DNA of 64,000 nt from MAG-121220-bin8 sp965655865 (GTDB lineage: Bacteria; Bacteroidota; Bacteroidia; Flavobacteriales; Flavobacteriaceae): assembly GCA_965655865.1 (NCBI GenBank), contig CBFHJJ010000001.1, forward strand, positions 1 to 64,000. The letters are read 5' to 3'. The notes under the pieces are model-generated. The model saw nothing but the letters and a program-made list of their open reading frames with translations, made no database searches and had not been told where the DNA came from. Both the position numbers and the translations under genes were made by a program. Of the stretch, positions 41,227 through 50,148 are shown piece by piece. Numbering within the stretch: the first letter of the stretch is position 1; every line of letters starts with the position of its first letter.

Positions 41227-42765
41227 TTAGTTTATTCTTATCGACTTATTTAGTAGGTCATTTTTCAAAGTATCTCGTAAAAGTTCTAATTTTTTCCAAC
41301 CATCGTACGATTCTTTTACCATTGGTTTTGTTGGTTGATGGGCGTGACCCGCCATAACAACATATAATTGTTCTAAGAATGCTAATAGTGTTTCACCCCT
41401 CACAGTTGCGTATGTGTTAGGTTCAATACGGGTTAAAAGATCTTCTTGGGTATACTCATAAGTGTCTAACTTATCAAAAGGAACTGATTTGGTACCTACC
41501 TCATTAGCGTCCGTTGATAATAGATATATTTTATCTGAAACGAGAGTACCAAATGACTGTTCTGAAATTGAACTGAGTGTCTTTAGAACATTCACTTTCT
41601 TTTCTTCTGATTTTGGTTTAGGTGATGGTTCTGAAATACTCCAAAATAGTCCTGAACCTTCAGATATTGATGTGTTACACGATGGTTTGATATTATCCAA
41701 AAAATCACTAACCGAAGGTGTTGTTTTGATAACATTAACTAACGATTGTCGTGGTCGGAAGTAAAAAGGGTGGATATACTTTGATTTATCGATATCTATT
41801 TTAATATCTTTTATCTTTAATCCATCTTCATGAAGGTCACAAAGTGTTTTACGTATTTTAATGTATGTACGTTTTACAGGATTTCCCGCAACCCCAAGTA
41901 AGTTCACATCTTGAACAAATGTTGGTGTCGTCATTGTATCATCATCATTAATTAGTGTGATTGAGTCAACTGTTGATAAATCGGGTGTATGTGTTGAAGT
42001 AAATACATCAGTTGCAAATGCTTCACCAAAAACTTCCCTAACATAATACACGTACCAATATATTTTTTTTGGGTCAGTAATATCATCAACATCATATTCT
42101 ATTACATAACTAAGTTTGTTTGTTGGTACTTTAGTTATAATTTCTTTTTCTTCTTTAAACTCTTGTTTAGATGAAAACTTTTTGAGACTTAATGTTGATT
42201 GTTTTTTTCCTCTTAATGGATGTGTTAGTAAATCTTTTCTTTCTGTTTTATTTGCAGATTCTTTTGACAATAGTTTACCACCTCTTAAACTCACACCATT
42301 TTCTGTGAAAAGAACGTCAGAACCAAATTTACCATAGATGGCACAATCCTCATGTTTTGCTAAGGAATTATTTGCTTTAGGTTTTTTAAATGTACCGTTA
42401 GGGTTAAAGATATCTCCCGTTTGTTTCACCGCAACACCATATGAAGTGTTTTCAAGTTGTCCTGAATTACTTTGTGCCGTCCAATCATGTATTGTTGTAA
42501 ATGGACCTGGTATGTATTCTTGATTCATTAAATCATTCTCAAGATCATACTGTACAATTTTAATTGTTTGACCTACTGTTGGTATAAAATTTAAATTATT
42601 AGGAAGAAATGGTGATGCACAAAAGGGATCGAGTGCGTCCCACTCTTCAAACCCATCAGCACCTTGTGACGGTGCAGTCTGACTACCTAATATACTATAC
42701 CTAACACGACCTATACCTTTTGGGTCTAAGTTGTCTTTAACAATACCTAAATTAACTAACTTCAT
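41227..42765 (-). CDS. Baseplate hub/spike-like protein with N-terminal OB-fold
   Basis: Residues 1-80 begin LGIVKDNLDPKGIGRVRYSI, then PTVGQTIKIVQYDLENDLMN, the strand order of the gp5/VgrG OB-fold domain with the typical D-P-x-G-x-G-R-V-R. The rest (512 in total) lacks a lysozyme domain; a Gly/Pro linker with VLFTENGVSLRGGKLL, and a C-terminal LLAFLEQLYVVMAGHAHQPT helix are seen. The latter resembles the end of T4-like hub proteins. Most likely the central spike or hub carrier; assignment by motif and context. Confidence 0.72.
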   Translation of the reverse strand: MKLVNLGIVKDNLDPKGIGRVRYSILGSQTAPSQGADGFEEWDALDPFCASPFLPNNLNFIPTVGQTIKIVQYDLENDLMNQEYIPGPFTTIHDWTAQSNSGQLENTSYGVAVKQTGDIFNPNGTFKKPKANNSLAKHEDCAIYGKFGSDVLFTENGVSLRGGKLLSKESANKTERKDLLTHPLRGKKQSTLSLKKFSSKQEFKEEKEIITKVPTNKLSYVIEYDVDDITDPKKIYWYVYYVREVFGEAFATDVFTSTHTPDLSTVDSITLINDDDTMTTPTFVQDVNLLGVAGNPVKRTYIKIRKTLCDLHEDGLKIKDIKIDIDKSKYIHPFYFRPRQSLVNVIKTTPSVSDFLDNIKPSCNTSISEGSGLFWSISEPSPKPKSEEKKVNVLKTLSSISEQSFGTLVSDKIYLLSTDANEVGTKSVPFDKLDTYEYTQEDLLTRIEPNTYATVRGETLLAFLEQLYVVMAGHAHQPTKPMVKESYDGWKKLELLRDTLKNDLLNKSIRIN

Positions 42766-42965
42766 ACTGTTTTAAATCTATCGTTTAATTCGTTATTGAT
42801 TTTATCATATGCGTCCTCTACCGAATCTAAATGTTTCGTAAGTGATATTATTAATGACTTTGTTTTTTCAAACTCATCATTTAAAACTTCCAAACATTCA
42901 TTTAAATCTTTATTTGATTTAACGTCGGGACTTGATATTATTTCTACTAATTTTTCTTTGTCCAT
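42762..42965 (-). CDS. Small coiled-coil protein, 67 aa
   Basis: All-helical acidic protein (LNECLEVLNDEFEKTKSLII, LDSVEDAYDKINNELNDRF) with a clear heptad pattern. 4-base overlap with the hub-like gene and 1-base overlap with the 635-aa gene. Probably a chaperone or small structural adaptor of its neighbours. Confidence 0.7.
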   Translation of the reverse strand: MDKEKLVEIISSPDVKSNKDLNECLEVLNDEFEKTKSLIISLTKHLDSVEDAYDKINNELNDRFKTV

Positions 42966-44872
42966 TAGAATAATTTTCCTGCTACGCTTATGTAACCCGG
43001 CGGTAATGGTACAGGACCCATAGGTGTCGGTATTACTGTAAATTTACTTGCCGCTTTTAGATAAGAATTATTATCTAATTCATCGGAGTTACCGTCAATA
43101 ACTGATTTAACAAGTGACATCATTTCATTAGCCTCACCATAGATTGGTCCTGTGTTTAAACCGAGACCCGCCATTTTCTCAGCGGCATTCATGTACGCCC
43201 TGTCTGCACTGTAACCTGGTAGTATATCAGAGAATGATAGAATAATACCAGGGATGTTGATAACAGGACCCCTAAGATTTAATGCTGATGTAATTGCTTG
43301 TATTATCGTCTGAAATAGTTCAAGACAATTGTCGAAATTTTTAGCCAAAATCTTTCTAAGTATTGAAATGATAGAAAGTAATATTGCAATTAGTCTCTTA
43401 TATTTTCTACTTAGTATTTTTGCTGCAATTTCAGCAACAAACGCCAATAAATCTCTTTTAATTAACTTCCAAAATTCCTGTATAAATCTCCAAAAAATAT
43501 CCTTTATTATTCTAAAAAATAATTTAGATAATTTTTTCATTAACTCTTTTACATCGTCATACGTTATATTCATTATTGACTTGTAAGCGACTACAATTGG
43601 AAATATATATTTTGGTGATATAATACTACCTACGATCGCTTTAGGTAAGTTTAATATGAACCCACTAATTAACTCAAGTTGGAATTGTATTGGAGGTACA
43701 TCACTACCCGAATTCAATGCCGCGTTAGACGCCGCATTTGCGAGTATAGAATCAGACAACTCACTTAAGTTATTTGATTCACCTGATAGATAAACAAAAT
43801 CTTCAAAATTCTCACTTGATGTTGGTACTTCAAAATTACCACAATCCACAAATTTCAACACTTTTCTAAATCTTGCATCTCTGTCGTCAACATCGATACC
43901 TTCAACATCGTTAAAATCAAAGTAAGACTCAACATCAGCATCGTTTTCATTAAACATTTTTGATGTTGTTTGTATAAGATTTGATTCTTCAGGAGACCCA
44001 CATAAACCGAATAACTTCTCACATAACTCAGTCAAGAAACTAAGAGCTTCATCTACAATTGGTGGATTATCACCACCACCCTTTAATGTTAGAAGCATCG
44101 TATTTCGTATAATATCATTCATGTTAGGTTCTTCAATACTTGAGTAGTAGTCTTTAGTAAATTCACCCACTTTAAGTGCTGATAGACCTTGTTTAAGTCC
44201 TGAAACATCGTATTCTTGAGACGCAGTATTCCAATCTAAATTAAATAAATTATTACCGCTTGTAGAACTAAATGAATATGGTGATGAAAATGCACCGTAA
44301 AAATCTCGATTCATTTTAACCTTACCCACTGAGGGTGATGGTTGTTCATACATAATTGTCCCTAAGTCACTTAAAGGATCAACTTGTAAGACTTCCAAAA
44401 AATCAAATTCTTTTGGTGATATAGATATTGTATCATCAGGGAACTCAGTTTCGACACCACAAATACTCGTTTCTGTATTAACAAATAATACTTCACTCAC
44501 GGCATCGTTTACAATTCTTTTAGAATCTTTTACTGTGATACTTGCAGACTGTAATGCGTATTTTTTTATTTTATTCTTAGAAAGTAATTTATTATTAGAT
44601 TCTACTTTTGCATTTGTATCATTTAGAAAACCAGATGCAATATCAATTACGGCACTAAAGATATCCCCTTGGTTATCTTTTTTCTTTCTTGCAAATTTAC
44701 CAAGTAACGCATCTTTCTTAGTTGCGAATTTTTTACTTAAGTCATCGACTTTTGCGTCAAGATACAAGTCATAAACTTCACCCCCATCTATATCGGGCAT
44801 GTCGTTTATTTTTTTAATTACCTCAATCTTTGACTTTATTTGATTCCGTAATTTCTTGATCTTACCACTCAT
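42965..44872 (-). CDS. Large baseplate or tail-associated protein, 635 aa
   Basis: The N-terminal 120 residues are basic and helical (KIKKLRNQIKSKIEVIKKIN). A middle region contains soluble domains, and residues about 425-545 have several hydrophobic helices (LPKAIVGSIISPKYIFPIVV, DLLAFVAEIAAKILSRKYKR, LIAILLSIISILRKILAKNF). The end PTPMGPVPLPPGYISVAGKL is Pro/Gly-rich. Hydrophobic helices in a protein between hub and sigma genes suggest a tail component that meets the membrane, but no family is recognised. Overlaps both neighbours by 1 base. Confidence 0.68.
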   Translation of the reverse strand: MSGKIKKLRNQIKSKIEVIKKINDMPDIDGGEVYDLYLDAKVDDLSKKFATKKDALLGKFARKKKDNQGDIFSAVIDIASGFLNDTNAKVESNNKLLSKNKIKKYALQSASITVKDSKRIVNDAVSEVLFVNTETSICGVETEFPDDTISISPKEFDFLEVLQVDPLSDLGTIMYEQPSPSVGKVKMNRDFYGAFSSPYSFSSTSGNNLFNLDWNTASQEYDVSGLKQGLSALKVGEFTKDYYSSIEEPNMNDIIRNTMLLTLKGGGDNPPIVDEALSFLTELCEKLFGLCGSPEESNLIQTTSKMFNENDADVESYFDFNDVEGIDVDDRDARFRKVLKFVDCGNFEVPTSSENFEDFVYLSGESNNLSELSDSILANAASNAALNSGSDVPPIQFQLELISGFILNLPKAIVGSIISPKYIFPIVVAYKSIMNITYDDVKELMKKLSKLFFRIIKDIFWRFIQEFWKLIKRDLLAFVAEIAAKILSRKYKRLIAILLSIISILRKILAKNFDNCLELFQTIIQAITSALNLRGPVINIPGIILSFSDILPGYSADRAYMNAAEKMAGLGLNTGPIYGEANEMMSLVKSVIDGNSDELDNNSYLKAASKFTVIPTPMGPVPLPPGYISVAGKLF

Positions 44873-45255
44873 TACATTTCGTATTTTTGTGACTCACCGG
44901 TTGGTTCATCATCTTCTTTCATTAGTTTCTCGAGTAGTTTTCTATCGTCTTCGGTCAATTCTAATTTACCACCAGCAGCGGCACCACCACTTGTGGTTCC
45001 TGACTGTTTTAATAGGGTACTTTGTAATTTTACTAATGAAATTTTCTTTTCAGTACAGTCGTTTAATATTTTTTGTTGTTCTTTAATGACAGGACCAAGA
45101 ACACTCATGTCCTCAGCCTCTTTCATAAAACTTAACATTTTTTTAGTTATTAAACTTGCAGTTTGTTTTTGTTCTACAATATCATTGTATATTTCCTGCA
45201 TTAATGCAAGAGCGGAATCGGTGTCTAAAGACAATAAATTTTTATTTCTTCTCAT
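44872..45255 (-). CDS. Helical hypothetical protein, 127 aa
   Basis: Helical (DSALALMQEIYNDIVEQKQT, LGPVIKEQQKILNDCTEKKI) with a Gly/Ala linker (SGTTSGGAAAGGK) and acidic end. The start carries TATTTATTGGTATG. Perhaps a tail assembly chaperone by size and position; no frameshift signal was found to support that. Confidence 0.65.
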   Translation of the reverse strand: MRRNKNLLSLDTDSALALMQEIYNDIVEQKQTASLITKKMLSFMKEAEDMSVLGPVIKEQQKILNDCTEKKISLVKLQSTLLKQSGTTSGGAAAGGKLELTEDDRKLLEKLMKEDDEPTGESQKYEM

Positions 45256-45259
45256 ACCA

Positions 45260-45266
45260 ATAAATA
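45260..45266 (-). promoter_or_regulatory. TATTTAT motif, 4 nt before ATG (minus strand)
   Basis: - strand TATTTATTGGTATG, the same spacing as + strand copies, directly between the sigma gene stop and the 127-aa gene start. Confidence 0.5.
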
Positions 45267-45273
45267 GTTGTTT

Positions 45274-45975
45274 CTAATTATTTATAAATCCGATCTTCAG
45301 TACTTCATAGAGTTTTTTATACTTTTTCATAGCAACTCTTATTTCTTTAGTACTTAAAGATGTCATTTCTCTCAATGCTAAAAGAATTAAATTCTTATTG
45401 AACTTATTACCTTCTCCAACTTGAAAGACTTGTTCGAAATTTGAAAACACTTCAATAAGTGCGTAACCTAACTTTCTTTCATTGTCGTTAAGGTCTTCCT
45501 TTTCAACAAATTCTTCAAGATCGGTAGTTAGTTTAATGACAACTTTCTTATAATCAATAATATCTTCATCGATTATATATGATAAATCCGCTCGGTCTTC
45601 TAATCTTGAAGAAATGTCTTCATAAGATACCGAACGGTTTTGTTCTTTATGGTCCTTTTGTATTGCACCCATCAAGTAATTCTTACAGATGGTTCCAAAG
45701 TAGGAGTATGCCTTATAGTTTTTTGTTGTGTCAAATTTATTAATTTTAGTAATTAAAAATGACATTGTATCAGTATGGATCTCTTCAAAGTCCATATCTT
45801 TTCTATAAAGTTTATAACGGCGAATTATGCTTTCCACCATTATTTTGAGAGGTTCTCTTAAATATTCGTTGAATATCTTATTCTTTTCATCGTCGTCTTC
45901 GGATTCTAAGTATCTTACTACCGCTTGTTCTTGTTCCTCCCCAAAGTATATTTTTTGGGTTCTTTTTCTTGGCAT
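45274..45975 (-). CDS. Late-transcription sigma factor (T4 gp55-like)
   Basis: 233 residues. The core region resembles sigma region 2: FEEIHTDTMSFLITKINKFD, TTKNYKAYSYFGTICKNYLM, GAIQKDHKEQNRSVSYED. As in gp55, a full sigma region 4 is not evident, though the C-terminal 80 residues are helical (ALREMTSLSTKEIRVAMKKY), with a helix-turn-helix-like part. T4 gp55 lets host RNA polymerase read simple late promoters with only a -10 element. Here that element is probably TATTTAT. 1-base overlap with the glycosyltransferase gene. Confidence 0.82.
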   Translation of the reverse strand: MPRKRTQKIYFGEEQEQAVVRYLESEDDDEKNKIFNEYLREPLKIMVESIIRRYKLYRKDMDFEEIHTDTMSFLITKINKFDTTKNYKAYSYFGTICKNYLMGAIQKDHKEQNRSVSYEDISSRLEDRADLSYIIDEDIIDYKKVVIKLTTDLEEFVEKEDLNDNERKLGYALIEVFSNFEQVFQVGEGNKFNKNLILLALREMTSLSTKEIRVAMKKYKKLYEVLKIGFINN

Positions 45976-46763
45976 TAGTTATTATCAGCAAAAGCTACAT
46001 CTCGTTTATTTTTAAAGAAAAATTCTTTTTTAGCAGTATCTAACCAAAACGTTGCTTCATTGGTTGCTAACCTACTCTTCTCATCATTTTTATATGACCA
46101 AAATAATGAATCCTCTCTGAAGTTGACATGTCGATACCCAATCTGTGGGATTGACATAATCTTGACTCCGTTATGTGTTAATCTTAAAAGAAACTCGTAA
46201 CTAAAGGTTAGTTTAATATTGTCTTTAAACTGTCCATTTTCTTTTATTACTTCTGTCTTATAAAAACCACCACTCGTTTGATAGTTTTGATAATCTAAAA
46301 GAACTTCATTCTCTAACACACCTTGTGTTTCTGTGAAACCATAAGCCCATACAGACTCATTAGTAAAATTTAATAACTTACCGTCAGTGTTAACATCCTT
46401 TACAATTGGTAGAAACACTTCAACATCTGAGTGCACTTCTTTATATTGTAAAAACGGTTTTAACCAATTGTTAGTTAACTCGTCGTCTATTTCTAAAATA
46501 GAAAACCATTCAGTGTCACAACTCTCAATCCCAAGATTTACTTGTGAACAGAATCCCGTGTCACCACTATTTGTTACTATGTTAATATCTAATTTATCTG
46601 ACAAACCCTTTGATGTGATATTTTCTACAACATCTTTAGGTGCAACAATTAATAACTTTACGTCATCGAAGAACTGTTCGACGGACTCAACCGCTTTAGA
46701 TAACATTTCATGATATAGATCATCTAACTTGTGTACTGGTAGTATTACTGTAATATTTTTCAT
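45975..46763 (-). CDS. Family 2 glycosyltransferase
   Basis: 262 residues, GT-A fold: NITVILPVHKLDDLYHEML, TNSGDTGFCSQVNLGIESCD, and the DxD-type EWFSILEIDDELTNNW (about 86-101). The SGGFYKTEVIKENGQF region fits GT2 acceptor-side loops. It overlaps a second glycosyltransferase gene by 1 base, and the two probably act in sequence on one glycan or modified base. Confidence 0.82.
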   Translation of the reverse strand: MKNITVILPVHKLDDLYHEMLSKAVESVEQFFDDVKLLIVAPKDVVENITSKGLSDKLDINIVTNSGDTGFCSQVNLGIESCDTEWFSILEIDDELTNNWLKPFLQYKEVHSDVEVFLPIVKDVNTDGKLLNFTNESVWAYGFTETQGVLENEVLLDYQNYQTSGGFYKTEVIKENGQFKDNIKLTFSYEFLLRLTHNGVKIMSIPQIGYRHVNFREDSLFWSYKNDEKSRLATNEATFWLDTAKKEFFFKNKRDVAFADNN

Positions 46764-47833
46764 TATGCTTCAATTTTTGATTTTAAATTAGTTAACCCCT
46801 TTTCAATTGTTTTAACTCTTGAGTTCTTGAGTGAATTAAATATTGAAATAACGTTACTATCAATTATATCCTCAGTGTATGGGATTAATGTTTCAGACAT
46901 TTTATTACTAACTTCATCGTTGATTGTAACACCTTCTAACCATGCCAAAACATAAGTTCCAACGAGTTCAACAATTTTATTTAAATCGTATGTCCATAAA
47001 CCGTTTTCGTTTAACCACTCAGGTTCGGTTGTTGGTATTTTACCAATTACTGGTACATTACATTTCATAGATTCGAGAGGAAAAGTCCCAAATGTTGAAT
47101 CGTCATCTAACCACACGGAACAAATGCATTCTTGTAGTTGTTTTGCAAATTCCTCATGTGACATTTGAACCATATCTTTAAAAGTGACCCATCTTAATTG
47201 TGGATATTTTAAATAGAATTCTGAGATTATTCTCCTATGTTGACCTCTATCTCTCGCACTAATAGCAATAAAAGGTTTGGTTAGTGACTCACTTGGTTTA
47301 AATATCTCACTGATTTTTGGGGGGTTAACGTAAATAACTGATTCGGGGAATACCGATTGTATATACTCCTTAGAAGATTTAGTCGTTGTAATTACTTTAT
47401 CAAAACCATAATCACTCCATCTACTACCAACCTGTAAAGTTTCGAAAATATATTCAGTTTGTTGAACCAACATCACCTTAGTACATTTTACATCTTTGAG
47501 TTGTTCTAAAACATTAGAGTAGTATTCAGGTACTACGATTACATCGTCAATACCCATTTCAATTTGATCCTCCTTAATTGTTACAATTGGTAGATCTTTA
47601 TACTTATCTCCCATCCATGATTCGACACCAACATACGTTTTATCTTCAACTAAAATATGTGCGTCGAGACCTTCGTTTCTCAAAGTCAGTACGGTGTCGT
47701 ATATGTATTTAACCGCGGCTCTTGCATTGTTCTTAGTGTCATAAGTCAGAAAGTAAAGTTTGTATTGGTTATTTTCCAATCTATTGAAAGCACTTTCTAA
47801 TTTTTCAATATTTTCTTGTATGTTGTTACTCAT
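46763..47833 (-). CDS. GT-B-type glycosyltransferase-like protein
   Basis: 356 residues. The N-terminal domain (YKLYFLTYDTKNNARAAVKY, EGLDAHILVEDKTY) and the C-terminal domain (PFIAISARDRGQHRRIISEF, TFGTFPLESMKCNVPVIGKI) match two Rossmann halves of GT-B enzymes; the last motif is the donor-site E-S-M-x-C-x-x-P-V-I. Stand-alone family number is unclear (GT4-like). Its start overlaps the next gene by 8 bases. Confidence 0.75.
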   Translation of the reverse strand: MSNNIQENIEKLESAFNRLENNQYKLYFLTYDTKNNARAAVKYIYDTVLTLRNEGLDAHILVEDKTYVGVESWMGDKYKDLPIVTIKEDQIEMGIDDVIVVPEYYSNVLEQLKDVKCTKVMLVQQTEYIFETLQVGSRWSDYGFDKVITTTKSSKEYIQSVFPESVIYVNPPKISEIFKPSESLTKPFIAISARDRGQHRRIISEFYLKYPQLRWVTFKDMVQMSHEEFAKQLQECICSVWLDDDSTFGTFPLESMKCNVPVIGKIPTTEPEWLNENGLWTYDLNKIVELVGTYVLAWLEGVTINDEVSNKMSETLIPYTEDIIDSNVISIFNSLKNSRVKTIEKGLTNLKSKIEA

Positions 47834-48128
47834 TTTCGTGTTTTAGTAAAATTCCGTAATTTATTAAGGTGTTAAATGCTACTTTAAAAGGTATTGATAT
47901 ATCCGATGCGAGTAAACCCATCATATCGTCACCACCACCACTTTCTGTTAATATAGTATCGATACATTGTTTTACAATGTCGTACTTAAAAACATTTATT
48001 GTTTGATCATGTCTTGGTGTTGAATCTTCCTCACCCTCTTTGGGTTCGACAGTTTCAACAATCAACTCACTCGCTTCAGTAACTTTGTCCAAGTCGATAT
48101 AATAATATTCTCCGAAGATTTTAACCAT
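47826..48128 (-). CDS. Hypothetical protein, 100 aa
   Basis: Begins VKIFGEYYYIDLDKVTEASE, ends INYGILLKHENE. A helix-rich small protein with an acidic linker (VEPKEGEEDSTPRHDQT). I recall similar short proteins with an F-G-E-Y-Y-Y-I-D start in marine T4-like phages, without assigned function. Its first 67 bases overlap the end of the HAD-like gene in another frame, far more than the usual 1-8 bases here. Confidence 0.68.
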   Translation of the reverse strand: MVKIFGEYYYIDLDKVTEASELIVETVEPKEGEEDSTPRHDQTINVFKYDIVKQCIDTILTESGGGDDMMGLLASDISIPFKVAFNTLINYGILLKHENE

Positions 48129-48712
48129 TTGTTATCTATTTCTGTTAAGTTATGTATTTCTAAGGAATTTGTAAAGTGTTGATTGTATTCTGTATTGAAC
48201 TTAATAACCTTTTTAGATTTAGGACACTGTTCAATAACAGAATGATTATCTGTTAACCATATATCACACTTTTTCCATAAATTCGGTATCTCAGATGACA
48301 TAGTAAATTTTACGTTATTTCCCATAAATCCGTTTCTCGATAAAAAGAATAGTGTGGACGCCTTAGATTTACCCAGTTCATCTAACCCTACAATTGTTAC
48401 ATTGTGTTCTTTGTTGTTATAAATAAAATTATTTAAATCAAAAAACGTTTTAGCATATGATGGAGTTGCGTGACCAAATATCTCAACCGCATAATCAATG
48501 AATGTAAAATTCTCAAATTCATCTTTGGATTGAAACATGTAACTCTCCATTAAGTGGTTATTTCTTACAGGTTCAATCACATCATATTTATAACCTTTTT
48601 CATCCTCAGGTAAGTCCTCAGGATCAGAATCTAAATAATGATCTTTATAATGGTAATCAAATTTTGCAATTGTGTTACGTAAGACTCCGTCTATACTAAT
48701 GTAAATTTCCAT
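48062..48712 (-). CDS. HAD-like protein, 216 aa
   Basis: N-terminal MEIYISIDGVLRNTIAKFDY corresponds to the HAD motif I position (hhhDxDGxh), with the first Asp replaced by Ser (S-I-D-G-V). Later IVGLDELGKSKASTLFFLSR, and DIWLTDNHSVIEQCPKSKKV fit motifs II and IV of 5'-nucleotidase-like HADs (D-x-x in WLTDN). The lost nucleophile suggests reduced or altered activity. Between glycosyltransferase and PhoH genes. Confidence 0.65.
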   Translation of the reverse strand: MEIYISIDGVLRNTIAKFDYHYKDHYLDSDPEDLPEDEKGYKYDVIEPVRNNHLMESYMFQSKDEFENFTFIDYAVEIFGHATPSYAKTFFDLNNFIYNNKEHNVTIVGLDELGKSKASTLFFLSRNGFMGNNVKFTMSSEIPNLWKKCDIWLTDNHSVIEQCPKSKKVIKFNTEYNQHFTNSLEIHNLTEIDNKWLKSSENIIISTWTKLLKRVS

Positions 48713-48752
48713 ATATTAAATATAATAATAATAATGTTATAAGTAAAGTCTA

Positions 48753-49448
48753 TTATTCGTACCTCTTTAGGATTTTACCGATGATAGGGTTTCTTACAAT
48801 ATCTTTATTTGAGAATTCAAACACACCAACATTGTTTAAATCTGTTAATCTCTTCTTCGCATCATATAAACCACTCTTTGTTTTATCCCTAAACTTATCT
48901 GATTGTTCTAAATCACCCGAAAGGAAAAACTTTGAGTTGTACCCAATACGAGTTAGGAGTAGTTTAATTTGTGCTGGTGATGCATTTTGTGCCTCTTCAA
49001 AAACAAGTATTGTATTGTCCACGTTCCAACCTCTCATATAAGCGAGTGCCGCAACTTCAATATATCCCTCATCTTTTAATTTTTCGCGTTGATCCTTACC
49101 AATAATCTTATTTAAAAGATAGTACGATGGGAAGATATATGGATCAAGTTTTTCTTCAAGACCACCAGGTAACGAACCTAACTTTTCTTCCGCTTCAACT
49201 GCCGGTCTAACGATAAGAATTTTTTCATATTTATTATCTTCTTGCCAAAGTAATTCAATTGCTCTTTTCATTGCAATGAAGGATTTACCAACTCCCGCAG
49301 GTCCAAAACATAATGTTATTTCATTATTACCAAGAATATCCCAATAGTCTTTTTGGGAATCGTTAAGAAATTTTTCTCGGGGTTTTTTTATAATCTCTTT
49401 AATCCGAGTTTTATGTGATTTCTTAACAGTTGTGTTTCTTTTAGTCAT
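48753..49448 (-). CDS. phoH: PhoH-like ATPase
   Basis: 231 residues. Walker A GPAGVGKS at about 49-56, LIVRPAVEAEEKLGSLPGGL, DPYIFPSYYLLNK, and Walker B TILVFEEAQNASPAQIKLLL, then GDLEQSD as in PhoH. PhoH proteins are P-loop RNA-binding ATPases, common in marine phages of many hosts; the role in infection is unknown. Independent of phosphate-regulation evidence here; no Pho-box-like repeat was noticed upstream. Confidence 0.95.
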   Translation of the reverse strand: MTKRNTTVKKSHKTRIKEIIKKPREKFLNDSQKDYWDILGNNEITLCFGPAGVGKSFIAMKRAIELLWQEDNKYEKILIVRPAVEAEEKLGSLPGGLEEKLDPYIFPSYYLLNKIIGKDQREKLKDEGYIEVAALAYMRGWNVDNTILVFEEAQNASPAQIKLLLTRIGYNSKFFLSGDLEQSDKFRDKTKSGLYDAKKRLTDLNNVGVFEFSNKDIVRNPIIGKILKRYE

Positions 49449-49473
49449 TAATATTTTTAATTAATCTTATTCT

Positions 49474-50148
49474 TTATTTACCTGTTGACCCAAAACCACC
49501 ACTACCTCTTTCGGTTTCTGACAGGTCATCACTTAAAATGAAATTGATTTTGGGGTAGGGTAGTATCATAAGTTGACATATTCTATCTCCAACCTCATAT
49601 ATCTCATTAGAATTGGAATTAGATCGGTTAAAGGTTGCCATTATTTCACCTCTGTACCCACTATCAATAACACCAACTGAATTTGTTAAAGATAGATTTG
49701 TTTTTCGTATTGATGAACGAGGATAAACTAATCCCACGAACCCAATAGGTATTTCTAATGATACACCAGTACCATATGTTATTTGATTAGATTCTTCATC
49801 AACAACGACAGTGGTTGCACTTAAATCAAGACCCGCATCACCAAACTTACTATACTGTGGTACAACCGCATCAGGGTGAAGTAGTTTAATTTTACAGTTG
49901 AGTGTTGCGTGCATATACGCATCATCCTTATTAAATGTGAGGGTGTCTTCATTTGGAACTGTCAAATCACTGTTTTTGAATTGTTTACCTATTTCTTCAT
50001 CATGTGCTAACGAATCCATTGATAAGTCAGACAACACTTTCGCAATTTCATTAATATATGCGTCGTCTACATTTTCCTCGTCTTGACTCAGTGTTTTCTC
50101 AAACCCCTCTAATTTTTTAAGGTATTCCTCTAAACTTTTTTTATCCAT
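49474..50148 (-). CDS. dut: dUTPase with N-terminal extension
   Basis: ATG at 50148 (MDKKSLEEYLKKLEGFEKTL) is chosen over 50190, because it overlaps the preceding stop by 8 bases. Trimeric dUTPase motifs: KFGDAGLDLSA (I), PRSSIRK (II), GVIDSGYRGEIMA (III), ICQLMILP (IV) and RGSGGFGSTG (V). All five are intact. It hydrolyses dUTP to dUMP. About 80 residues of acidic, helical N-terminal extension are absent from cellular enzymes and may mediate an extra interaction. Confidence 0.93.
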   Translation of the reverse strand: MDKKSLEEYLKKLEGFEKTLSQDEENVDDAYINEIAKVLSDLSMDSLAHDEEIGKQFKNSDLTVPNEDTLTFNKDDAYMHATLNCKIKLLHPDAVVPQYSKFGDAGLDLSATTVVVDEESNQITYGTGVSLEIPIGFVGLVYPRSSIRKTNLSLTNSVGVIDSGYRGEIMATFNRSNSNSNEIYEVGDRICQLMILPYPKINFILSDDLSETERGSGGFGSTGK

